Source: CAXNKH01 sp049296795 (GTDB lineage: Bacteria > Pseudomonadota > Gammaproteobacteria > Burkholderiales > Burkholderiaceae_C). From it: a stretch of DNA of 64,000 nucleotides. The notes below the pieces were generated by a model that was not told where the DNA came from, did not search any database, and saw only the letters and a list, made by a program, of their open reading frames with translations. Position numbers and translations under genes: made by a program. The DNA lies in assembly GCA_049296795.1 (NCBI GenBank), contig JBAQTC010000002.1, forward strand, positions 62,001 to 126,000, read 5' to 3'. Shown piece by piece: positions 57,414 through 64,000 of the stretch. Position 1 is the stretch's first letter. Each line of letters opens with the position of its first letter.

Positions 57414-59555
57414 CTATTTCTTGTTGCGACGCCCAGACCATCGAGCCAGCCAGATTTGCCACCATAACAGCGGTTGGGACAGGCCTGTGCTACCCGTGTA
57501 TTTTGTTCCGGTGATAGTTTCTTGCATCAGTGCTTTGAAATAGCCGCCCTGCTGGAACGTAGAAACCTGGTTGACAAATAGCCCCACTGCCTCGGGATCA
57601 ATTTTCTTCAACAAACGCTTTGCCCGATTGACTTCACCCTTGATCACCGAGTCAGCTTCAACCACCAAGAAGACTTGTCCCAAAGTCTCGATGAGCAACT
57701 CGGCATCGGCATTAACCAGGATCGATGGCAGATCGACTAACACGTAGTCATACTGGTCAGACCAAGCGGCAACGGCCTGCTTGAACAAATCGATGCGGCG
57801 CATACCATCGCTGAAAGCCGAACCCCAAGACACCAAATCCAAGCTGCAGTCTTGATAAATAAAAGTCTGAGGTAAGCCGGCCAACACGGCCTGACCAGCC
57901 AAGAATTCCGACAAGCCCGGCCCCGTCAAATTTGATTTATTCGAACCTTCATGGCGGCTGGTCTGAACTACCAGCACCCGGCTCCCGATTTGAACCATGG
58001 TGCGGGCCAAATCGAGCACGATGGTGGTGGTGCCACCAGCGGGTTTGACCGAAGTAAAGGAAAAGCAGTTACGCTGATGACGCGCTTTATTGCGAATCAG
58101 CGTTGCCGCCATGCGCCGATATTGTTCCTGGCCAAACAGCTGAGTCGGCAGGTCTTCCATTTTGATTTGCCAACCGGCCGCTGCAAAACCCATGAGTTTT
58201 TCAGCGTCATTAACACTGCGAATACGCCGGTCCAGCATGTCCTTGGCCACCGGTACAACGATGGCCACGCCAGTGGCCAACAACAACAGAATCAATAGCA
58301 GCTTGGTCTTTCCCAAACCCAGGGGGTGGATGGCCGGCAGCGCAGGTGTGACCAAGCGGGCAAAACCAAAAGCGTTGGTTTCATTGTCAAAATAGGCCAA
58401 TCTGTCACGCAACTGGTTCAACTCCTGGTCGCGTTTTTTGATATCTTGGGTCAGCCTCATGGCTTGTTGAAAGTTGCGGGCAAATTCCTGCCCCTGCAGC
58501 TCGTAGCTCTGCAGCACATCCTTCACATCGCGTTCAACCTGCAATTTTTGTTTCAACGTCCCTTCGAGACGACTGCGGTAGGTGGCAAAACTTTTTTGAT
58601 CGAACTCAGTCTCTTTGGTCTGCAGTCGATCCTTGATTTCTTCGCGCTCCAGCAGAGCCGGTTTGCGCCCTGGATGACTCTCAGCCAAACCCATCACGAT
58701 CCGATTAAGCTCTTCAGTCCTTCGGATCACCTCATTGCGCAAGGCTTGCAAACCAAAGTCATGCAAACGCAATTCCAACAAGGAAGGGCCTAGGCTGGTC
58801 GGCACTTCATTGTGTTTGATGAAAGCAGCCAGTGCAGCTTCAGCCTGCATGCGTTCGATGGAAGCAGTCGTGATCTTGTCCCGGGCCTGACTCATCATCT
58901 GGTCAAACGGATTGACAATCGTTTCGTAATACGTGGTGAGGCTCAGTTTGGACGCCAATTTGTCGCGCTCCACCCCCATCGCAACAACCTCTGCTCGCAA
59001 CCGGGTCACGTTCTCCTGCAACAGTTGGTAGCGCTCAGATGAGCCATAAATCATTTCGGTTTTGGTGGTCTTGAGAAAACTTTCGGTAATAGCGTTGATC
59101 AGATCGGCCAACTCTTTATTCAGATGATCTTCCTTGCCAATACGCACCATATAGGTGTCTGGAATGGCTCGGACATAAATGGTTTTTTGCAAGCGTTCAA
59201 TGTATTTGCGCTCTGTCAATGCGGCAGGACGGGTATCAATGCCCCGGCTCTTGAGATCGATCAGCGCACGCTGCAGCACGTCGTAGCGAGTGACAGTATT
59301 GGACAGGTGATTAACAAATTCCCGGTACTGGGAGTTGGACTGGAATTCCAGCTCCTTGTCCCCCTCAAGATTCTTCATGAAGTTCGGTGACACCTGAAAC
59401 ACCGCTTCAGCGATATAGGTGCTGCGCCCCATGAACCAAACCATCGGCAAGCCCAAGACCACCACCAGCACCCACAGCACCAGGCTCAGCCGGTAATGCT
59501 TTCCAATGCTAAGCCACGGCTTGATTCCGATACTCGGCAGGTTGTTGGTGTCCAT
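57414..59555 (-). CDS. Wzc-like chain-length/BY-kinase-family protein with degenerate ATPase site
   Basis: A 713-residue polysaccharide co-polymerase. An N-terminal helix (residues 25-46) and a second near 420-440 frame a periplasmic domain with long coiled-coil stretches (about 160-380), as in Wzz and GumC proteins. The cytoplasmic part from about 495 has the CpsD/CapB fold: the Walker A position (507-511) reads GGTTT with no lysine, the A' motif reads VLVVQTS rather than VLLIDAD, but Walker B VLVDLPS (near 605) remains. No tyrosine cluster ends the chain. ATP-dependent autophosphorylation is thus doubtful. It faces the GT26-STAS gene tail to tail and is divergent from a GT2 gene. Confidence 0.85.
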   Translation of the reverse strand: MDTNNLPSIGIKPWLSIGKHYRLSLVLWVLVVVLGLPMVWFMGRSTYIAEAVFQVSPNFMKNLEGDKELEFQSNSQYREFVNHLSNTVTRYDVLQRALIDLKSRGIDTRPAALTERKYIERLQKTIYVRAIPDTYMVRIGKEDHLNKELADLINAITESFLKTTKTEMIYGSSERYQLLQENVTRLRAEVVAMGVERDKLASKLSLTTYYETIVNPFDQMMSQARDKITTASIERMQAEAALAAFIKHNEVPTSLGPSLLELRLHDFGLQALRNEVIRRTEELNRIVMGLAESHPGRKPALLEREEIKDRLQTKETEFDQKSFATYRSRLEGTLKQKLQVERDVKDVLQSYELQGQEFARNFQQAMRLTQDIKKRDQELNQLRDRLAYFDNETNAFGFARLVTPALPAIHPLGLGKTKLLLILLLLATGVAIVVPVAKDMLDRRIRSVNDAEKLMGFAAAGWQIKMEDLPTQLFGQEQYRRMAATLIRNKARHQRNCFSFTSVKPAGGTTTIVLDLARTMVQIGSRVLVVQTSRHEGSNKSNLTGPGLSEFLAGQAVLAGLPQTFIYQDCSLDLVSWGSAFSDGMRRIDLFKQAVAAWSDQYDYVLVDLPSILVNADAELLIETLGQVFLVVEADSVIKGEVNRAKRLLKKIDPEAVGLFVNQVSTFQQGGYFKALMQETITGTKYTGSTGLSQPLLWWQIWLARWSGRRNKK

Positions 59556-59567
59556 GTCGGTGTTAAA

Positions 59568-59609
59568 TTAGGTCCATGAGAGATGCACCTTTATACACTG
59601 TGGACCTAA
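59568..59609. promoter_or_regulatory. Inverted repeat in divergent promoter region of the Wzc-like and GT2 genes
   Basis: TTAGGTCCA (59568-59576) and TGGACCTAA (59601-59609) are a perfect nine-base inverted repeat with a 24-base spacer. They fill the 67-base divergent space between starts 59555 and 59623, and the spacer holds TTTATACACT. Its centre lies between the two genes, so it could be an operator for either, or a leader hairpin of the downstream mRNA. Confidence 0.5.
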
Positions 59610-59622
59610 GACTGGGAGCTTC

Positions 59623-60813
59623 ATGACAGGTTTATTGATTGCCTTGGCCTTGTTGCCCTTGCTGCTGCCGGCTTTTTCACTGCTGCTGTTGACCTTGGCA
59701 GCTTTGACGGCTCGGACGAATCCCTCCCAGGGGTTCAGCCCCCCATCAACTCTGCCCCGCTTGACCATCTTGGTGCCGGCACACAATGAATCCATCCATG
59801 TGTTGCCTACCCTTGCCAATTTGCTAGCCCAGCTCGGCCCGCACGATCGCTTGCTGCTGGTGGCGGACAATTGCAGCGATGACACCGCCAGCCTAGCCCG
59901 CCAAGCCGGGGCCGAAGTGATCGAACGCAATCACCCCACGCTGCGGGGCAAGGGTTATGCCCTGGCTTTTGGCGTGGATTATTTGCGCGCTGACCCACCT
60001 GAGGTGGTCTTGGTGGTTGACGCTGATTGCTTCCTGAGCGAAGGTGCGGCCGCTGCCATTGGTCGCGACTGCCAACAATCGGGAAAACCGGTGCAGATGC
60101 TTGACTTGATGAATGCGCAAGTCGGCTCGAGCCTGAGATTTCGCGTCCTGGAATTTGCCATGCTGGTCAAAAACAAGGTGCGCCCGCTAGGCTCCTACCG
60201 TTTGGGTCGAGCCTGTCACCTGATGGGGACGGGCATGGCCCTACCCTGGAATCTCATCGCGACAGCCGAATTGGCCACCGGTCACATCGCCGAAGATATG
60301 AAACTGGGCGTGGAATTGACCAAGGCCGGCCACGCGCCCCGTTTTTTGGTCACAGCTCAGGTCAGCAGTGCTTTTGTCAATGACAGTGGCGTGGCCAAAG
60401 TACAGAAATCGCGTTGGGAACACGGCCATCTGGCCACCCTGATCGAAGAATTACCAAGCCTGTTGCGTTCAGCCTTGCGAAAGCGCGATCCGGCGCTGAT
60501 TGTTTTGGCACTCGATTTGATGATCCCGCCGATATCTTTCTATTTTTTACTGCTCACAGCACTCTGGCTGGCTACCGCCTTGACAGCCGGCTTGTGGCCC
60601 GTGCTCATGCCCGCCTTGGTACTTTCGACACTGGCCGTGGGCTGTTTTTCGCTGGCCACCGCCTTGGCCTGGTTTTTCTTCGGCCGTCATCTGCTCAGCG
60701 CACGCGAATTACTGAGTACGCCGCTTTATGCCTTATGGAAATTACCGGTTTACCTGGCTTTTTTCATGAAAAAACGCTCGGCCTGGATTCGTACCAACCG
60801 CGATTCGGACTAG
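59623..60813 (+). CDS. GT2 family membrane glycosyltransferase
   Basis: A 396-residue processive-type GT2 protein. One N-terminal helix (about 1-28) precedes the catalytic domain: LTILVPAHNES, LLVADNCSDDTASLARQAGAEV, VVLVVDADCFLSEGAA as the DxD, and HIAEDMKLGVELTKAG near residue 220 with the ED catalytic pair. A QxxRW-type motif appears as QKSRWEHGHL (residues about 263-272). Two to three C-terminal helices follow. It is similar in layout to cellulose or hyaluronan synthase-like transferases and may add a sugar of the exopolysaccharide. The gene overlaps the end of a convergent membrane-protein gene by four bases. Confidence 0.9.
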   Translation: MTGLLIALALLPLLLPAFSLLLLTLAALTARTNPSQGFSPPSTLPRLTILVPAHNESIHVLPTLANLLAQLGPHDRLLLVADNCSDDTASLARQAGAEVIERNHPTLRGKGYALAFGVDYLRADPPEVVLVVDADCFLSEGAAAAIGRDCQQSGKPVQMLDLMNAQVGSSLRFRVLEFAMLVKNKVRPLGSYRLGRACHLMGTGMALPWNLIATAELATGHIAEDMKLGVELTKAGHAPRFLVTAQVSSAFVNDSGVAKVQKSRWEHGHLATLIEELPSLLRSALRKRDPALIVLALDLMIPPISFYFLLLTALWLATALTAGLWPVLMPALVLSTLAVGCFSLATALAWFFFGRHLLSARELLSTPLYALWKLPVYLAFFMKKRSAWIRTNRDSD

Positions 60814-61373
60814 CGCGTTGTTAACCAGTTACGGGCACCGGCCACCACACCGATCATGCCCGCGAGCTCCAGCCAGCGGCCAGTGGAGACCCCCCAAAGG
60901 CGCGCATCAAGCAGCTCGTCGCTGGCGTGAAATGAAACCAAACGTAGTCCTGCAACTGCCACTAACAAGCCCAGGCCCAGCACGATAGGCCAGAGCAAAG
61001 GCCAGTCGTTTTCAATCCGTGTTCGCAACCAGGCCAACAGCACCAGACCGCTAGCGCCCAGCGTCAGCAGCAAAGGGTATTGCAACAGCCGGCGCTCTTG
61101 ATACCACCCTTGCAGCCGGGCTCCTGTGCGCAGCAGCAGCACCAGCAAGAGATCTAGCTGAAAAACAGTATTCAAACCCAGCAACAGCAGCAAGACCGCA
61201 GCCAGCCACCAAGGTTGAGGATTTTCTTGATTTTGCCGCGCCGCATAAGCGGCCACCACACAAAACCAAGCGCACACACCATAAGCCAGTGCGAACAGGC
61301 CGTGATGCCAACCCACGTGACTTAGTGCGAGCTCCCATTCAAGCAAGGCGCCTGAGAAAAAATCTTGACCCAT
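60810..61373 (-). CDS. Hypothetical integral membrane protein
   Basis: A 187-residue protein with about five hydrophobic helices (about residues 22-44, 55-82, 95-116, 125-145 and 168-182). No family is recognised with confidence. Short charged loops include ARQNQENPQ and LRTRIENDW. It lies between a GT2 gene (convergent, four-base overlap) and galE (same strand, starting 42 bases after galE's stop), so it may be transcribed with galE and could be involved in polysaccharide traffic, but no motif supports that. Confidence 0.6.
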   Translation of the reverse strand: MGQDFFSGALLEWELALSHVGWHHGLFALAYGVCAWFCVVAAYAARQNQENPQPWWLAAVLLLLLGLNTVFQLDLLLVLLLRTGARLQGWYQERRLLQYPLLLTLGASGLVLLAWLRTRIENDWPLLWPIVLGLGLLVAVAGLRLVSFHASDELLDARLWGVSTGRWLELAGMIGVVAGARNWLTTR

Positions 61374-61414
61374 AGCGTTTTTATTTTTAATTCAATTTCG
61401 CAATGTCGCCCAAC

Positions 61415-62389
61415 TCACAGCGGGCGCATCTGCTCCCAAGCCCAGGCATCGGCCACGATGGTCTTCAATTCCGCACGCTGGGGTTGCCAACCCAGTTCGC
61501 GTCGAGCGCGAGTGGCATCGGCCACCAAGCGGGCTGGGTCGCCAGCACGCCGGGCTTGCAATTGCACTGCAATTTCTTTGCCGGTGACTTCTCTTGCCGT
61601 ATCAATTACTTCGCGCACCGAATAGCCCAGCCCATTACCCAAGTTGTAACGTGCACTGGCGCCCCCGGCCTGTAACTGCTCCAAGGCCAGCAAATGGGCA
61701 TCACACAAGTCCATCACGTGGATGTAATCGCGAATGCAGGTGCCGTCTGGTGTGTCGTAATCACTGCCAAAAATAGAAATCTCTTTACGTCGGCCTGCTG
61801 CGACTTGCAGCACCAAAGGAATTAAATGTGTTTCCGGGTTATGGCGTTCTCCAAGACCGGCTTGCGCATGGGCGCCTGCCGCATTGAAGTAGCGCAGACA
61901 GATGGATTTAAGGCCGTAAGCGCGCTCGTAGTCGGCCAAAATCTGCTCGACCATCCACTTGCTTTGACCATAGGGGTTGATTGGGGACGCTGGGTGGGTT
62001 TCATCGATCGGTGTTTTCAAGGGCTCGCCAAAAATGGCTGCGGTTGAAGAGAAGACAAAACGAGAAACTCCATGCTTGACCATGGCATCGAGCAGACCCA
62101 GGGTGTTGCACAAGTTGTTCTGGTAGTAAGCGCCCGGGTCACGGACCGACTGCCCGACTTCGATGAACGAGGCAAAGTGCATCACGGCATCAAATTTTTG
62201 CGCCGAAAATAAACGATCGAGCAGCGCCTTGTCGGCCAGATTACCCAGCTGAAACTCAGCTTGTCCTAGCGCATCGCGATGCCCGCTTGAAAGGTCATCA
62301 AGCACCAGCACAGAATTACCCGCCAGAACCAGTGCGTTGACCATGTGGGAACCGATATAACCGGCGCCCCCGACCACAAGAACTTTCAT
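61415..62389 (-). CDS. galE: UDP-glucose 4-epimerase
   Basis: A 324-residue short-chain dehydrogenase-fold epimerase that interconverts UDP-glucose and UDP-galactose, supplying sugar donors for the exopolysaccharide. The NAD motif is GGAGYIGSH at residues 7-15. The catalytic pair lies in SSTAAIFGEP (serine) and YGQSK (Tyr-x3-Lys, near 147-151). The C-terminal segment ARYNLGNGLGYSVREVIDTAREVTG and RRAGDPARLVADATRARRELGW is typical. The ATG at 62389 begins MKVLVVGG; a TTG eight codons upstream is unlikely. The gene closes the exopolysaccharide locus. Confidence 0.95.
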   Translation of the reverse strand: MKVLVVGGAGYIGSHMVNALVLAGNSVLVLDDLSSGHRDALGQAEFQLGNLADKALLDRLFSAQKFDAVMHFASFIEVGQSVRDPGAYYQNNLCNTLGLLDAMVKHGVSRFVFSSTAAIFGEPLKTPIDETHPASPINPYGQSKWMVEQILADYERAYGLKSICLRYFNAAGAHAQAGLGERHNPETHLIPLVLQVAAGRRKEISIFGSDYDTPDGTCIRDYIHVMDLCDAHLLALEQLQAGGASARYNLGNGLGYSVREVIDTAREVTGKEIAVQLQARRAGDPARLVADATRARRELGWQPQRAELKTIVADAWAWEQMRPL

Positions 62390-62489
62390 GATGTTTAATC
62401 TTTCATTGGACAATACGTTCGCCCTTTAGCTTTTGGCAATGTAGCCTCAAACTACGACAATTCGTCGATTTACTTAAAAAAGTACGCTC

Positions 62490-62945
62490 ATGTCTATTTA
62501 TGAAAAATTAAACCAGCTTGGAATCTCACTGCCGCCAGTAGCCAAACCGGCTGCGGCTTATGTGCCATTTGTTCAAACCGGAAAACTGGTATTTCTCAGT
62601 GGCCACACCGCTAAGCAAAACGGCAAACCCTGGGTCGGCAAGTTCGGACTGACGATGACGACGGACGAAGGAAAAGCAGCGGCCCGCTCAGTCGCCATTG
62701 ATTTGCTGGGTACGTTGCACGGTGCCGTGGGCGACTTGAACCGCGTCAAGCGCATTGTCAAGCTGATGTCTTTGGTGAATTCAACGCCCGAATTCACCGA
62801 GCAACACTTAGTCACCAATGGCGCGAGTGAGCTGATTGGCCAGATCTTTGGCGAGCAAGGCGCGCATGCCCGCAGCGCTTTTGGTGTGGCACAGATCCCC
62901 CAGGGTTCGTGCGTCGAAATCGAATTAATCGCTGAGCTTGAATAA
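62490..62945 (+). CDS. RidA/YjgF-family protein
   Basis: A 151-residue member of the larger RidA (YjgF/UK114) subgroup, which hydrolyses reactive enamine and imine intermediates. It includes PFVQTGKLVFLSGHTAKQNGKPW, the LLGTLHGAVGDLNRVKRIVKLMSLVNSTPEFTEQHLVTNGASELIGQIFGEQGAHARSAFGVAQIPQGSCVEIELIAEL core and the Arg-Ser-A region used for substrate carboxylate binding. The arginine of the classical RidA site lies in HARSAFGVAQ. A weak -35/-10-like pair (TTGGCA near 62433, GACAAT near 62456) lies upstream. Its exact substrate is not known. Confidence 0.9.
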   Translation: MSIYEKLNQLGISLPPVAKPAAAYVPFVQTGKLVFLSGHTAKQNGKPWVGKFGLTMTTDEGKAAARSVAIDLLGTLHGAVGDLNRVKRIVKLMSLVNSTPEFTEQHLVTNGASELIGQIFGEQGAHARSAFGVAQIPQGSCVEIELIAELE

Positions 62946-62981
62946 GCTTGAAGTAGGTTGCGTCGGCGCGCTGGCGCGCCT

Positions 62982-63464
62982 TCACGGCTCGATACGTTCG
63001 ATAACCTGATCGGCCACCGCCTGGAGCTGCGCCATAGACACTCGTTGCGGCGCGATTTGTGCCAGTGGCAGCAGCACAAAAGCGCGCTGCAGCATGCGGG
63101 GGTGCGGCAGCACCAAGGTCGGGCTGTCGATCGTCAGTTCACCGTACAACAGCAAGTCCAGGTCGAGTGTGCGCGGCGCGTTGCGATAGGGGCGCGTACG
63201 TCCTGACAGCGTCTCCAATTTTTGCAACGCAGTGAGAAGCTCCAGCGGAGCCAAACGCGTGCTGATTTCAGCCACCGCGTTGATGTAGTCCGGGCCCTGC
63301 GAATCCAGCGGAGCAGTGCAATAGAGCGCTGAGCATTGCTTCAGCTCGGTATTGGGGATAGCGCTCAAGTCTTGTAACGCTTGGCGCACCGTTTCACTCG
63401 CTGGGCCCAAATTAGCACCCAGTCCAATGTAAGCCGTGACTGCTGAACCAGGGGCGGAGTTCAA
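62982..63464 (-). CDS. folK: 2-amino-4-hydroxy-6-hydroxymethyldihydropteridine pyrophosphokinase (HPPK)
   Basis: A 160-residue folate-synthesis kinase that transfers pyrophosphate from ATP to the pterin alcohol. The N-terminus shows YIGLGANLGPASETVRQAL, and the catalytic part shows RTRPYRNAPRTLDLDLLLYGELTIDSPTLVLPHPRMLQRAFVLLPL with the two metal-binding aspartates in DLDLLL. The start overlaps the stop of pcnB by four bases (ATGA), the usual pcnB-folK arrangement of Burkholderiales. Confidence 0.97.
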   Translation of the reverse strand: MNSAPGSAVTAYIGLGANLGPASETVRQALQDLSAIPNTELKQCSALYCTAPLDSQGPDYINAVAEISTRLAPLELLTALQKLETLSGRTRPYRNAPRTLDLDLLLYGELTIDSPTLVLPHPRMLQRAFVLLPLAQIAPQRVSMAQLQAVADQVIERIEP

Positions 63465-64000
63465 TCGAATTTTGGCGTCGAAACCACGCCATCGGCAGCT
63501 GCGGCATCGGAACTTTTGCGCCGACGACGGCGTCGCTTCTTAGGTGCGGCTGCCTCGGGCAGCTCGGTCTCGTCTTGCGGCTGGGCAGAGGTCTCGGCTG
63601 CCTGCGCTTTGACCCGGTGAGTCCGAGGCTTTTTGGCCTGCTCTTCGCGAACCTGGTCGACCAAGTCCTGTCGCAAATTGTCATCGGCCATGCTGAATTC
63701 CTGCCACCAGTCGGCCAGCACTTCTTCGACCTCACCGACATCGGAGCGCAATCGCATGAAATCAAAACCGGCCCGAAAACGCGGCTGGTCAACCAGGCCA
63801 AACGGGGCGCTGCCGACCCGTTTTTCAAAACGCGGCTGCATCATCCAGATTTCGCGCATATCGGCTGCGAGCTTGCCGCGGCCCGAGACATCCCCAATGC
63901 GGGCATTGAATACGTCATCGATGGCGTCTTGCAAGGCTGGATGCGAGTGTTGGCGCTGCGCCAAACGAGCCGCCCAGCCGTCACGCACGTCGGCCCACAA
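63461..64000 (-). CDS. pcnB: Poly(A) polymerase I, C-terminal part
   Basis: The frame is open at the right edge, so only the last 179 residues are visible. They match the C-terminal region of PcnB, which polyadenylates RNA: HPALQDAIDDVFNARIGDVSGRGKLAADMREIWMMQPRFEKR, RRFRAGFDF-like segment (QPRFRAGFDFMRLR) and VLADWWQEFS. The last 60 residues are a low-complexity basic tail (KKRRRRRRKSS) that could bind RNA. The nucleotidyltransferase active site is outside the window. It is co-directional and coupled with folK. Confidence 0.93.
   Translation of the reverse strand: MWADVRDGWAARLAQRQHSHPALQDAIDDVFNARIGDVSGRGKLAADMREIWMMQPRFEKRVGSAPFGLVDQPRFRAGFDFMRLRSDVGEVEEVLADWWQEFSMADDNLRQDLVDQVREEQAKKPRTHRVKAQAAETSAQPQDETELPEAAAPKKRRRRRRKSSDAAAADGVVSTPKFD

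Overview
The window reads as chromosomal DNA of a betaproteobacterium of the order Burkholderiales, most likely Comamonadaceae or a close relative (Polaromonas/Rhodoferax/Comamonas-like). The basis is the pmd/lig-type protocatechuate 4,5-cleavage genes, several Bug (TctC) periplasmic binding proteins, moderately high GC, and gene neighbourhoods such as grpE-dnaK-dnaJ, etfB-etfA-acyl-CoA dehydrogenase and pcnB-folK. This rests on family recognition; no database search was possible. No rRNA, tRNA, CRISPR array or complete insertion sequence was recognised.

Region 1 (1-20.8 kb, all on the minus strand) is an aromatic catabolic and uptake block. In transcription order it holds a Liv-type ABC transporter (binding protein, then LivH, LivM, LivG, LivF), a Bug protein, an alpha/beta hydrolase, a ModA-like binding protein, 4-oxalomesaconate hydratase (LigJ type), 4-carboxy-4-hydroxy-2-oxoadipate aldolase (LigK type), a family 3 binding lipoprotein, a second Bug protein, 2-pyrone-4,6-dicarboxylate hydrolase (LigI type), protocatechuate 4,5-dioxygenase alpha and beta subunits (LigA, LigB), the semialdehyde dehydrogenase (LigC type), an AroE-like dehydrogenase, an FAD aromatic hydroxylase, a third Bug protein, a class II aldolase/decarboxylase-like enzyme and a two-subunit molybdenum hydroxylase cut by the window edge. 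Together they could import an aromatic acid, convert it to a catechol acid and carry the ring to pyruvate and oxaloacetate. No 4-oxalomesaconate tautomerase and no dedicated regulator are visible.

Region 2 (20.4-27.7 kb) holds a decayed copy of the Liv binding protein, a periplasmic cupin, a MetE-like protein, about 500 bases of repeat-rich DNA, galactarate genes (garL, garD), a divergent HxlR-type regulator, a fumarylacetoacetate-hydrolase-family enzyme and an FKBP prolyl isomerase.

Region 3 (27.8-42.5 kb) is largely housekeeping: grpE-dnaK-dnaJ with a clear sigma-32-type promoter and three exact 41-base tandem hairpin units before dnaK; tRNA hydroxylase TrhO; nitronate monooxygenase; acyl-CoA dehydrogenase with its electron transfer flavoprotein; a histone-deacetylase-like enzyme; a lytic transglycosylase; and ComEC.

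Region 4 (42.5-62.4 kb) is an exopolysaccharide locus: priming sugar transferase, a nucleotidyltransferase-like multidomain protein, Wzy-like polymerase, Wza-type export lipoprotein, several glycosyltransferases (one a GT2-GT4 fusion), Wzx flippase, acyltransferase, a WecG/TagA transferase with a STAS-like tail, a Wzc-like chain-length protein with a degenerate ATPase site, and GalE. Embedded in it is a partner-switching module (STAS protein plus a REC-PP2C-HATPase protein) resembling SypA/SypE of Vibrio biofilm control. The window ends with ridA, folK and the C-terminal part of pcnB.

At least two intergenic repeat families recur: a short GGGACAG...CTGTCCC hairpin, and a longer element with inverted arms found at about 1.95, 11.0 and 32.9 kb.
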